Assembly (NCBI RefSeq): GCF_009928685.1
Contig: NZ_WWEO01000045.1
Location: 248,001-312,000, forward strand
Source: Mucilaginibacter agri
Lineage (GTDB): Bacteria; Bacteroidota; Bacteroidia; Sphingobacteriales; Sphingobacteriaceae
Length of the DNA stretch: 64,000 bases
Reading direction: 5' to 3'
Part shown: one piece after another, positions 43,082 to 52,421 of the stretch
How the letters are laid out: each line of letters starts with the position of its first letter
How positions within the stretch are numbered: position 1 is the first letter of the stretch
The notes under the pieces: generated by a model
Told to the model about the DNA's origin: nothing
Databases searched by the model: none
Seen by the model: the letters and a program-made list of their open reading frames with translations, nothing else
Program-made: the position numbers and the translations under genes

Positions 43082-43696
43082 ATGGTCATTAAAACTTTAT
43101 ACATCGTACGTCACGGGCAAACTGATCTGAATAAACAAGGGATAGTACAGGGGCGGGGCATGAATACAGATTTAAATGACGAAGGTCGCAGGCAAGCAGA
43201 CTTGTTTTTTAAGGCATATAATAACGTTGCTTTTGATAAGATCTACATATCTACTTTAAAACGCACCCAACAAAGCATTCAAGGTTTTATAGACAAAGGT
43301 ATACCTTACGAAAAGCTTGAAGGGCTGGATGAGTTAGCCTGGGGCGTGCACGAAGGACAAGCCAGTACACCAGAAACCAAAGCAGCCTTTTTGCAACTAA
43401 TGCGCGACTGGACTGCCGGACGCCTCGATGTAAAGTTTGAGAACGGTGAAAGCCCTAATGAGGTAAAAGCAAGACAAGAGAAAGCTTTAGACCACATTAT
43501 GAGCCAGCCAGACGAAAAAACGGTACTGATATGTATGCACGGCAGGGCGATGCGTTTATTGTTATGCCTGCTTACCAACCAGCCGCTTACTAAAATGGAA
43601 AGCTTTCCGCACCAGAATTTGGTATTGTATAAAGTAACCTACGATGGCGATAAATTCGACATTGTAGATTTTAACAATTCTATCCATTTAAAATAA
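43082..43696 (+). CDS. histidine phosphatase family protein
   Basis: A 204-residue phosphoglycerate-mutase-like fold. The catalytic motif YIVRHGQTDLN starts near residue 7, with the second histidine in CMHGRAMR near residue 150. Members dephosphorylate sugars, nucleotides or alpha-ribazole phosphate. Here it sits between mqnE and mqnA (20 and 12 nt gaps), so a link to the menaquinone pathway is possible. No dephosphorylation step is established in this pathway, so this may be simple co-transcription. Confidence 0.9.
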   Translation: MVIKTLYIVRHGQTDLNKQGIVQGRGMNTDLNDEGRRQADLFFKAYNNVAFDKIYISTLKRTQQSIQGFIDKGIPYEKLEGLDELAWGVHEGQASTPETKAAFLQLMRDWTAGRLDVKFENGESPNEVKARQEKALDHIMSQPDEKTVLICMHGRAMRLLLCLLTNQPLTKMESFPHQNLVLYKVTYDGDKFDIVDFNNSIHLK

Positions 43697-43708
43697 TAAT
43701 ACTCCGTT

Positions 43709-44452
43709 TTGAATAAGATCCGCATATCGGCTGTTAGTTATACTAACACCAAACCGTTTTTGTATGGTATTAACCATACCGATATTATCAATAAAATAGA
43801 CCTTAGCCTGGATATCCCGGCAGACTGTGCGCAGAAACTAATAGACGATAAAGCAGATATCGGCTTGATACCGGTAGCCGCAGCGCTTAACTTGCCCGAA
43901 TGGCATATCGTGTCTGACTATTGTATCGGTGCGGTTGGTAGGGTAGATTCGGTATTTATTTTTAGCAATTGCGAGATTCACGATATAAAGACTATTCAGC
44001 TGGATCCGGAATCGCGTTCATCAAATAACCTGGCTAAGGTACTGATGAAAAATCACTGGAATATTACTCCTGAACAAATTGTGGGTGCCGCTGACTACAG
44101 CCATTCTACCGAACCTAATACCGCATTTGTACAAATAGGCGACCGTACTTTCGGTAAAAAAGATAAGTACCACTACGTATATGATTTAGCCGAAGAATGG
44201 CAGAAGCTAACCGGCTTGCCATTTACTTTTGCGGCTTGGATCTCCAATAAGCCAATCCCTCAGGAGTTTATCGAAGAGTTTAATAAATCTTTGCAGTATG
44301 GCCTCGATCATCGTGAGGAACTGTTCAAGGAACTTCCTATGCGCGATGACTTTGACATTAAAGACTACCTAATGCATAAGATAGACTACCCGCTTACGGA
44401 TGCCAAGAAGCAAGCCTTATACCGGTTCCTGGATTATATTAAGGCACTCTAA
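43709..44452 (+). CDS. mqnA: chorismate dehydratase
   Basis: First committed step of the futalosine pathway: chorismate to 3-[(1-carboxyvinyl)oxy]benzoate. The 247-residue protein has the periplasmic-binding-protein-like fold with the early motif RISAVSYTNTKPFLYGI and the DIGLIPVAAAL strand. The start is TTG at 43709, because the next ATG lies deep inside the fold. It closes the operon, 12 nt after the histidine phosphatase gene. Confidence 0.93.
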   Translation: MNKIRISAVSYTNTKPFLYGINHTDIINKIDLSLDIPADCAQKLIDDKADIGLIPVAAALNLPEWHIVSDYCIGAVGRVDSVFIFSNCEIHDIKTIQLDPESRSSNNLAKVLMKNHWNITPEQIVGAADYSHSTEPNTAFVQIGDRTFGKKDKYHYVYDLAEEWQKLTGLPFTFAAWISNKPIPQEFIEEFNKSLQYGLDHREELFKELPMRDDFDIKDYLMHKIDYPLTDAKKQALYRFLDYIKAL

Positions 44453-44539
44453 CATTAACAAATTGCTAATTCTGGTCTGAGCCAAAACATTATCGGGGGT
44501 ATTTTATTGGTTAAATATCAATCAACAAATATCCCGATA

Positions 44540-45346
44540 ATGGATAATACTACATTAAAAGGCCAGGCCGCCCTGGTAACAGGCAGCGACAGCGGAATAG
44601 GAAAAGGCGTAGCACTCGAATTAGCTAAAGCAGGCGCCCGCCTGGTTATCAACTACGCACATAATCACGATGCCGCCGACGAGGTGGTAAAGGAGATTAC
44701 AGATGCCGGTGGTGAAGCCTATGCCCACCAATGCGATGTAAGCCACGAAGGTGAAGTGCAGGCCATGTTTCAGGAAATGTATAAGCGATATGGAACTATC
44801 GATATACTGGTTAACAACTCCGGCTTACAAAAAGACTCCAAATTTATAGATATGACGCTCGATCAGTGGAACACCGTGATCAGCGTTAATTTAACCGGCC
44901 AGTTCTTATGCGCCCGCGAGGCTGCCCGCGAGTTTATACGTAGGGGAGTGGTTGAAGGTGTAAGTAAAGCCGCGGGTAAAATAATATGTATGAGCAGCGT
45001 GCATGAAGTTATCCCCTGGGGAGGACATGTTAACTATGCAACCAGCAAAGGCGGTATTATGATGCTGATGAAAAGTATGGCGCAGGAACTAGCATCGCAT
45101 AAAATCCGCGTAAACGCTATTGGCCCAGGTGCAATACAAACACCTATTAATAAAGAAGCATGGGATACACCCGAGGCTTTGGATAAACTTTTAACCCTGA
45201 TACCTTATAATCGCATCGGTCAGCCAGATGACATCGGTAAGCTGGCCGCATGGCTGGCGTCAGACGAGTCGGATTACATAACCGGAGTAACTATTTTCGC
45301 TGACGGCGGCATGACATTATATCCCGGTTTTGCCGATAACGGTTAA
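44540..45346 (+). CDS. SDR-family oxidoreductase (glucose 1-dehydrogenase-like)
   Basis: A 268-residue classical short-chain dehydrogenase. It has TGSDSGIGKG (cofactor loop), NNSG, the catalytic Ser in CMSSVHEV and Tyr/Lys in NYATSKGG. A full set of sugar or alcohol substrates is possible; similar proteins are called glucose 1-dehydrogenases. The ATG at 44540 is preferred over an upstream TTG at 44507, as it places the glycine loop at the usual distance. It is monocistronic and ends before a terminator. Confidence 0.9.
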   Translation: MDNTTLKGQAALVTGSDSGIGKGVALELAKAGARLVINYAHNHDAADEVVKEITDAGGEAYAHQCDVSHEGEVQAMFQEMYKRYGTIDILVNNSGLQKDSKFIDMTLDQWNTVISVNLTGQFLCAREAAREFIRRGVVEGVSKAAGKIICMSSVHEVIPWGGHVNYATSKGGIMMLMKSMAQELASHKIRVNAIGPGAIQTPINKEAWDTPEALDKLLTLIPYNRIGQPDDIGKLAAWLASDESDYITGVTIFADGGMTLYPGFADNG

Positions 45347-45370
45347 AAAAAGGAAAAAGTATATAACAGA

Positions 45371-45397
45371 AAAAGAAGAGGCTGATGCCTCTTTTTG
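45371..45397. terminator. terminator after the SDR gene
   Basis: AGAGGC pairs with GCCTCT around a TGAT loop, flanked by A and T runs. Confidence 0.75.
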
Positions 45398-45430
45398 TGT
45401 TTCTAAAGGTCGTTTTTGCGCAGAAATTAC

Positions 45431-45522
45431 TTATTGTAATAATAACACTAACTGCTTATTGTAAAATATACACTAAGTATCTGCAAAAAACTTTACCATA
45501 TTGTAAAAATAACACTAAGTAT
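45431..45522. repeat. three tandem AT-rich repeats before the PepSY-like gene
   Basis: Units with the common pattern TATTGTAAAAATAACACTAAGTAT-like occur at 45431-45455, 45456-45484 and 45499-45522. They lie about 95-185 nt before the promoter of the gene at 45648. This 300-nt region otherwise holds no gene that I can support. Repeated binding sites for a regulator are one reading; a decayed repeat is another. Confidence 0.6.
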
Positions 45523-45616
45523 AGGGCATTTTTTTACAAAAATTCAAATCAAAGCAGTTTAATTATTAAATTATCATAAAAATTAAAATAAATTTATCAT
45601 TTATTCATTTATGACT

Positions 45617-45624
45617 TACCTTTG
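45617..45624 (+). promoter_or_regulatory. Bacteroidota -7 promoter element before the PepSY-like gene
   Basis: TACCTTTG matches TAnnTTTG, 23 nt before the ATG, downstream of three AT-rich repeats. Confidence 0.6.
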
Positions 45625-45647
45625 TTAAGGATTTAAAAATAAAGACG

Positions 45648-46151
45648 ATGAAAAAATTGATTTTAACCGCAGCTATTGCTGCTACCTTGAGCACTGGCGC
45701 ATTTGCATTTGAAGGCACTAAAAGTGCAGCTAAAAATACTAACACTGTTTCTTATCAAGTACTGAATCAATTCGATGTTCAGTTCCAAAATGCTGAGAAC
45801 GTTAATTGGTCTGCAACTTCTAACGGTCAGAAAGCTGACTTCGTTATCGATGATGTTAAAATGACTGCATTCTACGATAACCGTGGTCAATACATTGGTT
45901 CTACTGAAAACGTTGAATTCAAAAAATTACCTGCTGCAGCTAAAAAAGAAATTGCTGAGAAATACAAAGGTTACGAAATTGGTGAAGTAATTAAATTCCA
46001 AAGCGGCGAACCAGCTTCAAGCGCTTTAGACCGTTTAGTTGGTGAAACTGATCCATTAGCTTACTTCGTTGATCTTAAAAACGATAAAGAAGAAATCCTG
46101 GTACGCGTAACTCCAGCTGCTAGCGTATACTTCTACAAACAAATCAAATAA
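45648..46151 (+). CDS. secreted PepSY-like protein
   Basis: A 167-residue protein with a clear signal peptide (about 1-20, ending AFAFEG). The mature part resembles the PepSY-like, beta-lactamase-inhibitor-like domain: NVNWSATSNGQKADFVIDD, then YIGSTENVEFKKLPAAAKKEI. Codon use is strongly biased (frequent GCT, GGT, AAA), as in highly expressed genes, unlike its neighbours. The function is unknown; it is periplasmic or released. A strong terminator follows. Confidence 0.82.
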   Translation: MKKLILTAAIAATLSTGAFAFEGTKSAAKNTNTVSYQVLNQFDVQFQNAENVNWSATSNGQKADFVIDDVKMTAFYDNRGQYIGSTENVEFKKLPAAAKKEIAEKYKGYEIGEVIKFQSGEPASSALDRLVGETDPLAYFVDLKNDKEEILVRVTPAASVYFYKQIK

Positions 46152-46172
46152 TTATCCCAGTATATATATGAG

Positions 46173-46203
46173 AGCGACGCCCTTCGGGACGTCGCTTTTT
46201 TTG
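46173..46203 (+). terminator. terminator with TTCG loop after the PepSY-like gene
   Basis: AGCGACG pairs with CGTCGCT, then one mismatch, then CC/GG closing a TTCG tetraloop, followed by a long T run. Confidence 0.92.
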
Positions 46204-46285
46204 TTTTACGGGGGGCTAAAAAGCCTTTTTTCGACAACAAAAAGGGGCAAATGGTGTTATAATACTTTAACATTTATTTGCTACT

Positions 46286-48481
46286 ATGCCAAAAACAATA
46301 ATTGTATCCAACCGACTTCCTGTAAAAGTAACAAAACAAGATGATGCCTATCAACTCTCGTCTAGCGAAGGTGGATTGGCTACCGGTTTAGGATCGATTT
46401 ACAAACAAGATGACAATTTATGGGTTGGCTGGCCCGGCTTGGAGATTGATAGGCACGATGACCAACTATCTGTAACCGAACAATTAAAAGAACTGAGCTT
46501 AATGCCGGTTTTTTTAAGTCAGGACGAAATCAATCAATACTACGAAGGTTTCTCTAACGAAGTTTTGTGGCCGGTATTTCACTACTACGCTTCAACATAC
46601 GCACATTACGCCGAAGCCAATTGGGAGTGCTATCAACGCGTAAATCAAAAATTTTGCGACGCTATTTTAGAAGTTGCTAATCCGGGAGATACGATCTGGG
46701 TGCACGATTATCAATTAATACTGTTACCCAAGCTTATCCGTGATGCAAGACCCGATGTTTCGATAGGTTTTTTCCAACATATTCCTTTTCCTTCCGACGA
46801 GATGTTCAGGCTAATTCCCTGGCGCTCGGAGTTATTGGAAGGTATGCTGGGCGCCGACTTGATCGGTTTCCACACGTTTGACGACGTACGCCACTTTTTA
46901 AGCGCAGTGCAACGACTATTGCCTGTACAAGTATCGGCTAATATTATTACCAGTGGCGAACGGGCTATCGTTATCGAATCGTTCCCAATGGGAATTGATG
47001 ATAAAAAGTATGGTAATTTATCACAACAGCCTAATGTAAAGATAGAAGCAGAGTTGATCAAAGAAACCTTTAAAAACCAAAAGCTAATTTTATCTATAGA
47101 CAGGCTCGATTACAGTAAGGGTATTCTACAACGCTTGCACGCCCTGGAGGTACTGTTCGAAAAACATCCTGAGCTGATTACCAAGATCACTTTATACATG
47201 ATCGTGGTACCCTCTCGCGATCAGGTACCCCAGTACAAAGAGCTGCGCGATAACATAGATAAAAAGGTGGGAAATATTAATGCACGCTACCGAACGCTGG
47301 AGTGGAGCCCGATTCAATATTTCTACAAATCCTTTCCGATTGAAACGCTTTCAGCGCTCTTTAGCACCGCCGATGTGTGCCTTATTACACCTATGCGCGA
47401 TGGAATGAACCTGGTGAGTAAAGAATATGTTGCCAGCAGAATGCATAACGATGGTGTGCTGATTCTCAGTGAAATGGCCGGGGCATCTAAAGAATTAATT
47501 GATGCTATAATAGTAAACCCAAGCAATGTGCAGGAGGTGAGTCGCGCTATTGTGAAGTCCATCAATATGCCCAAGGCAGAACAAGCGCGCCGCATGGTGC
47601 AAATGCGTCAAAATGTATCAAAATTCAATATTTCGCATTGGGTTAAAATCTTTATGGATCGCCTGAGTGAGGTTAAACAAATGCAGCGGTCTATGCAAAC
47701 AAGGCATGTGAGCAATGGTACGCGGCAGTCTATTATTAACCGCTTTGCTAAAACCCATCAGCGCATTATATTTCTGGATTATGATGGTACATTGGTTGAT
47801 TTTAAAGCTAATGTAGATCAGGCAAAACCAGATAGAGACTTGTACGAACTTTTAGATCAATTAACATCAGACCCAGCTAACGATGTAGTATTAATAAGCG
47901 GCCGTAAGCACGAAAACCTTGACGAATGGTTTGGTCACCTGCCAATATATCTCGTTGCAGAACATGGTGCGTGGTTTAAACAACAGCATACCCAGTGGCA
48001 TAAGTTGGGCGGCATGTCTAACAACTGGAAACAGGATATTTTCCCAATACTCGAAACTTATGTAGACCGCACGCCAGGTACCTTTATCGAAGAGAAAACA
48101 TACTCATTGGTATGGCATTACCGCAAAGCACAAAACGGCCTTGGAGAACTGCGTGCTAACGAGTTAACTAATACGCTTAAATATCTTGCCGGCGACAAAG
48201 GCTTACAGCTACTGCCCGGAAATAAGGTTGTAGAGGTAAAGAACATGGAGATTAACAAAGGGAAAGCAGCGCTTACCTTGTCGGAGAAAAAGGACTACGA
48301 CTTTGTGATTGCCTTTGGCGATGATTATACCGATGAGGAGATCTTTAAAAGCTTACCAGATTCGGCCATAACTATAAAAGTGGGAGGGAACCTATCTGCG
48401 GCGAAATTTTATCTTCGCAACCCAGCCGAGGTACGTGATCTGTTACGCTCTCTAACTGTACCCGCTTCCGTTAGTCATTAA
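46286..48481 (+). CDS. bifunctional trehalose-6-phosphate synthase/phosphatase
   Basis: A 731-residue fusion. The N-terminal GT20 domain (about 1-460) makes trehalose 6-phosphate from UDP-glucose and glucose 6-phosphate: IVSNRLPVKV at the start, then VHDYQLILLP, LDYSKGILQRL and DGMNLVSKEY. The C-terminal HAD domain (about 490-725) removes the phosphate: IFLDYDGTLVDF near residue 497 and FGDDYTDEEIF. Having both in one protein is common in Bacteroidota. Trehalose is a stress protectant. A probable GH15 enzyme lies at the far edge of the window. Confidence 0.95.
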   Translation: MPKTIIVSNRLPVKVTKQDDAYQLSSSEGGLATGLGSIYKQDDNLWVGWPGLEIDRHDDQLSVTEQLKELSLMPVFLSQDEINQYYEGFSNEVLWPVFHYYASTYAHYAEANWECYQRVNQKFCDAILEVANPGDTIWVHDYQLILLPKLIRDARPDVSIGFFQHIPFPSDEMFRLIPWRSELLEGMLGADLIGFHTFDDVRHFLSAVQRLLPVQVSANIITSGERAIVIESFPMGIDDKKYGNLSQQPNVKIEAELIKETFKNQKLILSIDRLDYSKGILQRLHALEVLFEKHPELITKITLYMIVVPSRDQVPQYKELRDNIDKKVGNINARYRTLEWSPIQYFYKSFPIETLSALFSTADVCLITPMRDGMNLVSKEYVASRMHNDGVLILSEMAGASKELIDAIIVNPSNVQEVSRAIVKSINMPKAEQARRMVQMRQNVSKFNISHWVKIFMDRLSEVKQMQRSMQTRHVSNGTRQSIINRFAKTHQRIIFLDYDGTLVDFKANVDQAKPDRDLYELLDQLTSDPANDVVLISGRKHENLDEWFGHLPIYLVAEHGAWFKQQHTQWHKLGGMSNNWKQDIFPILETYVDRTPGTFIEEKTYSLVWHYRKAQNGLGELRANELTNTLKYLAGDKGLQLLPGNKVVEVKNMEINKGKAALTLSEKKDYDFVIAFGDDYTDEEIFKSLPDSAITIKVGGNLSAAKFYLRNPAEVRDLLRSLTVPASVSH

Positions 48482-48499
48482 CAAATTACTGCATACTAT

Positions 48500-48535
48500 A
48501 AAAAACAGCTATCCATAAACAGATAGCTGTTTTTT
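48500..48535. terminator. terminator between the trehalose gene and a convergent kinase gene
   Basis: A perfect 14-bp stem (48500-48513 with 48522-48535), AAAAAACAGCTATC pairing with GATAGCTGTTTTTT, with an 8-nt loop. It serves both convergent genes. Confidence 0.92.
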
Positions 48536-50603
48536 ATGTTGCCGGTAGTTCCAGATAAAAGGTAGTGCCTTCCCCTGGGTTACTTTCAAACCAAATACGT
48601 CCCTGGTGCTTTTCTACAATGCGTTTCGAAATAGATAAGCCCAAACCAAAGGGCTGCTCGCCGTTGGTGCCAAATTTTTTCGCCGAAGTAAACATCTCAA
48701 AAATGCTTTCTTTTTCGCTTTCCGGAATTCCGATACCATTATCGGCTATCGATATAAGTACGGTGTCTTTTTGCTGTTTAATGCCAACATTAATTATTCC
48801 TCCATCGTGGCTAAATTTAATGGCGTTTACAATCAGATTATTAAACACCCGCCATATCTTTTCGTGGTTTATGTTGGCCATTATTGGCTTATCACCACTA
48901 TCAAAAACTATCGTCTGGCTTTTTTCTTTCGCTTTAAACTGCAACAACTCGACAGAGTCGTAAAGCAAAGCCTTTATATCCAACACGTGCTTTTTTAACA
49001 CGCCATCGTCTTCTGCCAAGCCAGATTTTAAGAGTTCGGCTATCATTTCCATCGAATAGATGCCTGTTGTCTCAATCAGCTTAATCATTTGGCGGTTGTC
49101 GTCCGAAAGGTCATCCTCACTCAGCAGCACTGTAGCCAACCCGGTCATGCCCGAAAGCGGATTTCTTAAATCGTGCGCCATAACACGCATAATCCGAATG
49201 TAGTTTTGGTTTACGCGTGCAAGCTCATCGAGTGTAGCACGTAATTCCTCATTTTGTTGTGTGGCACTTTTATGGCTAAGCTGACTTTTCTTTAGGTTTC
49301 TGGCAATCAATATCATAATAACAATAGCCAGAAAGACAATAACGCTGATACCGAACAAGTAAACCTTCTTAATATGGTTACGTTGTTGCAGGTCGATCAA
49401 CGACTGTTTTTGACTTAACGAATTCAGCTCCCGGTCAACATCCAGCTGATACAGACTTGAGGAGTTATTAAAAACGGAATCCCTGAGCCTGATATAGGCA
49501 TCTTGGTATCTATAAGCCTCAACAGAACGCTTTAACTTCAAAAGATACTGCGCGTATAGTCTATTCCATTCTATGTTTGATTCGGGATTGGCTTTATAAA
49601 AACGGTTTAATAGTAGCCGCGACTGATAAAATGCATCTTCGGCCTTTTTATTATTACCGGTCAGCATACTCACCTTCGCCAGTTTAATAAACGGAGGGAT
49701 TTTCATCCCATCTATATTTGCTGTTGGGATAGAAAGGCTTTGATCGAGGTATTTCTGTGCCGAAGGCAAATCGCCTTTAACGATGCTTAAACCAGCCAGA
49801 TTATCATATACTACAACCCGTGCGCCATTAATATAAGACTTATTAACAAGGTGATCTGAGTCTGCCTGCGCGGTTAGCTTAAGATCTTCGGTAAAATAAT
49901 AATTGGCAGTATCATACCGGCCAGCCTTAAAAAACGAGTACCCTGCATTATTGAGTGCGCCTTGTTGTTTAAAGAATATTTTTTGTTTTGAATACCGATC
50001 GTGGCAGGTTGCTAATTTTGAGTTACTTTCTACCCAGTATTTGGCCGCCAATTCGTATTTCTTTTGGCTAAAAAAGATATATGCCATTTTAGAGGATAGG
50101 TCGCCATTGTCGCAACTACCCTCGCTTGTTAACGCCTTTTTTGCCTTAAAATAATAGTTTAGTGCAGAGATATATTTCTGTGAGCGTATACCGGCATCAC
50201 CCTTAACCAGCATCGTTTGAAAATACTCGTTGGGATATTGTTTAATGCGCGATTGATCTTTCTCAAAAAAAGCCAATGCACTGTCTGCATACAAGTTTAT
50301 CTGCTCGGCGTTGGTGGTATCTACCGTACCGCCATCAACATAACCGGCTTTCATGCAATAAAAAGTGGCAATGTTAGGGCTGTTGTCTGGTATTAATGAT
50401 TTTAGGCTATTGAGCAGGCGGAACGCACTGTCTCTTTTCGAAGCGATAAAAAGACTATCTACTGTTTTAAACTGTCTTTTTATTTTTTCGTTATCGATTG
50501 TCTTTTCCCTGCCGCAAGATGGTAATAACAGAATAAGCAGCAAAAACGATGCTATTGTTATAATATTATTTATAGCCGGTTTTCTGAAATATAGCTGATA
50601 CAT
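48534..50603 (-). CDS. TPR-type sensor histidine kinase lipoprotein
   Basis: A 689-residue sensor from the ATG at 50603. It starts with a hydrophobic stretch and lipobox (LLLPSCG), followed by a periplasmic helical region with tetratricopeptide-like repeats (about 30-390) and a membrane helix near residues 418-438. The cytoplasmic part has a DHp domain with phospho-His in MAHDLRNPLSGM (about residue 472), an N box (NNLIVNAIKFSHDGG), DNGIGIPESE and GLGLSISK. All kinase motifs are intact. No response regulator gene is adjacent, so it is an orphan. An upstream ATG at 50624 is possible. Confidence 0.85.
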   Translation of the reverse strand: MYQLYFRKPAINNIITIASFLLLILLLPSCGREKTIDNEKIKRQFKTVDSLFIASKRDSAFRLLNSLKSLIPDNSPNIATFYCMKAGYVDGGTVDTTNAEQINLYADSALAFFEKDQSRIKQYPNEYFQTMLVKGDAGIRSQKYISALNYYFKAKKALTSEGSCDNGDLSSKMAYIFFSQKKYELAAKYWVESNSKLATCHDRYSKQKIFFKQQGALNNAGYSFFKAGRYDTANYYFTEDLKLTAQADSDHLVNKSYINGARVVVYDNLAGLSIVKGDLPSAQKYLDQSLSIPTANIDGMKIPPFIKLAKVSMLTGNNKKAEDAFYQSRLLLNRFYKANPESNIEWNRLYAQYLLKLKRSVEAYRYQDAYIRLRDSVFNNSSSLYQLDVDRELNSLSQKQSLIDLQQRNHIKKVYLFGISVIVFLAIVIMILIARNLKKSQLSHKSATQQNEELRATLDELARVNQNYIRIMRVMAHDLRNPLSGMTGLATVLLSEDDLSDDNRQMIKLIETTGIYSMEMIAELLKSGLAEDDGVLKKHVLDIKALLYDSVELLQFKAKEKSQTIVFDSGDKPIMANINHEKIWRVFNNLIVNAIKFSHDGGIINVGIKQQKDTVLISIADNGIGIPESEKESIFEMFTSAKKFGTNGEQPFGLGLSISKRIVEKHQGRIWFESNPGEGTTFYLELPAT

Positions 50604-50893
50604 GAGATGGTTAGGTTGATGCAAAGTACGTTAATTTTTAACACAGCATAATACTTTAACATCATACGGCTTTGAATTTAACAAAACCACTTCAGACATA
50701 TTTACAGAAAAAGTATTTCTTAAAGTCATAGTTTTTAAAGTTTCTTTAAGGGCAAAAAGCATTTTTCCTTTTAAGAAAATTTGGTGATAATAATGGTTTA
50801 AATTCTGTATGTGGAGTATGTACGATAGAATTGTAAGGTTGGTTTTTGAGTGCCTATATTGGCTACATTCCGCTTTTGTAAAAGTTAAAAACC

Positions 50894-50901
50894 TATTTTT
50901 G
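50894..50901 (+). promoter_or_regulatory. Bacteroidota -7 promoter element before the MFS gene
   Basis: TATTTTTG matches TAnnTTTG and ends 6 nt before the ATG, as for ddl. A TTTG at 50875-50878 is 15 nt upstream, shorter than usual. The rest of the 290-nt gap to the kinase gene shows no feature. Confidence 0.45.
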
Positions 50902-50907
50902 CAGTAC

Positions 50908-52068
50908 ATGTCTGCTGCTGTACCACTTACGCCATCTCCGCGAAATATCCGGATAGCTAATGCTATATTTTTCTTCATATCAGGTTTTGGTTATTCGGCC
51001 TGGGCATCACGTATCCCCAGCATAAAACACAATCTGCATCTTAACGAGGCACAATTAGGGGCCATATTATTTGCATTGCCTGTAGGTTTGATACTTACCA
51101 TGCCCTTAACTAATTATTTACTGAGCAGGTATACAAGCAAAGCCATCATGTTGGTAGGTGCTATTGCCTTTAACATAATGTTGTGTTTTGTGGGGTTTGC
51201 TTCGGCACCGTGGCAGTTGGTTATCGTCTTAGTCGGTTTTGGCTCATCCCGTAATTTGTTTAATTTGAGTACCAATGCACAGGCTGTAAGTGTACAGCGG
51301 TTGTATAGCAAGTCTATTATCACCACTTTTCATGGTATCTGGAGCATGGCGGGTTTTGCAGGTGCAGCACTCGGATATATTATGGTTAGTTTTAATGTGG
51401 CTACCAATTGGCATTTACCAGCAGTAGGGCTAAGCATGACATTGCTATCCTTATTTGCTTATTCTAATACACTTTATGAACCTGTTGTTAAGCAAACAGA
51501 AAAGAAACCCATATTTTCTTTACCCGATAAGTTCCTGATCAAATTTTCGGTTATCGCTTTTGTAAGTATGGCCTGCGAAAATACCATGTACGATTGGAGC
51601 GGTATTTATTTCGAGAAGGCTGTACATGCGTCGAGATCAACTGCCACCGCCGCGTTTGTATTTTACATGATAGCTATGACCAGCGGCCGTTTCATCGGCG
51701 ACAAATTGGTTAACCGTATCGGTATCAAAAGAATATTGTTCTACAGCGGCATTTTTATAACGCTCGGCCTTTTTACGGCTGTATTATTGCCATATACGAT
51801 AACCGGCTTTATTGGTTTTATGTTTACGGGTTTGGGCGTATCGTGCATAGTGCCTTTAATTTATAGCCTGGCGGGTAGGGTTAAATCTATGAGTAGCGCC
51901 AGGGCACTGGCCTCAATTTCTACCATCAGTTACCTTGGTTTCTTAATGGTACCGCCATTGGTTGGTTTTATTGCCGAGGCTACCAATATCCGTGTTTCCT
52001 TCGCCGTAATCGGTTTAATGGGCGGCATCGTAATCTGGATGGTTTCGAAGATCAATGAAGAGGATTAG
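50908..52068 (+). CDS. MFS transporter (YbjJ-like)
   Basis: A 386-residue major facilitator with twelve predicted helices. The first helix region FFFISGFGYSAWASRIPSIKHN and the loop LSRYTSKAIMLVG after helix 2 match the YbjJ-like branch. Substrate is unknown. I choose the ATG at 50908 because an upstream frame from 50809 passes through non-coding sequence and would add a hydrophobic head before the natural N-terminus. Confidence 0.85.
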   Translation: MSAAVPLTPSPRNIRIANAIFFFISGFGYSAWASRIPSIKHNLHLNEAQLGAILFALPVGLILTMPLTNYLLSRYTSKAIMLVGAIAFNIMLCFVGFASAPWQLVIVLVGFGSSRNLFNLSTNAQAVSVQRLYSKSIITTFHGIWSMAGFAGAALGYIMVSFNVATNWHLPAVGLSMTLLSLFAYSNTLYEPVVKQTEKKPIFSLPDKFLIKFSVIAFVSMACENTMYDWSGIYFEKAVHASRSTATAAFVFYMIAMTSGRFIGDKLVNRIGIKRILFYSGIFITLGLFTAVLLPYTITGFIGFMFTGLGVSCIVPLIYSLAGRVKSMSSARALASISTISYLGFLMVPPLVGFIAEATNIRVSFAVIGLMGGIVIWMVSKINEED

Positions 52069-52138
52069 GCATTGTATTCGTTACGTTTCGCCTAACAAAT
52101 TTCGTGGGTTTTCTGCTGGTGGAATTCTGACATTGAAA

Positions 52139-52260
52139 ATGACTTAAAAGTTATTAAAAGTGGAACATGTTTTATTTTTTATGACTTAAAAGTATTGAAT
52201 GTAATTTTCTGAATATCAAATAAATATGGATAGGTATTAGAAAAAAAATGACTTAAAAGT
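52139..52260. repeat. three exact copies of ATGACTTAAAAGT
   Basis: The 13-bp word occurs at 52139-52151, 52181-52193 and 52248-52260, all in the same orientation. Copies 1 and 3 are each followed by a TGGAAC word within 12 nt. The 353-nt gap has no gene that I can support. It may be a multi-site regulatory region for the small gene at 52422, or the remains of a repeat. Confidence 0.75.
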
Positions 52261-52271
52261 TGGAACGCAGT

Positions 52272-52300
52272 GGTGCATGTGGAACTTTGCACCATGCACC
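52272..52300. repeat. 8-bp inverted repeat GGTGCATG/CATGCACC
   Basis: GGTGCATG (52272-52279) is matched by CATGCACC (52293-52300) with a 13-nt spacer. It directly follows the triple repeat and precedes a GGCCGGCC stretch. Possible operator or hairpin. Confidence 0.5.
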
Positions 52301-52421
52301 GGCCGGCCGCCTAAAGAACTATAAATCATTCGCCATAATTTAATCTCCCATCATAGAAATTTCAAACAATCATATCCAAATCCTGTTGACCTTATAACTG
52401 TTTAACCAAAAACGAACAACA

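Noticed and set aside
45385..45579. 64-codon frame before the PepSY-like gene
   Set aside because: It is built of the AT-rich triple repeat and shows no gene-like composition.
50631..50978. 115-codon minus-strand frame at the MFS promoter region
   Set aside because: It covers the MFS promoter and start and has no recognisable domain.
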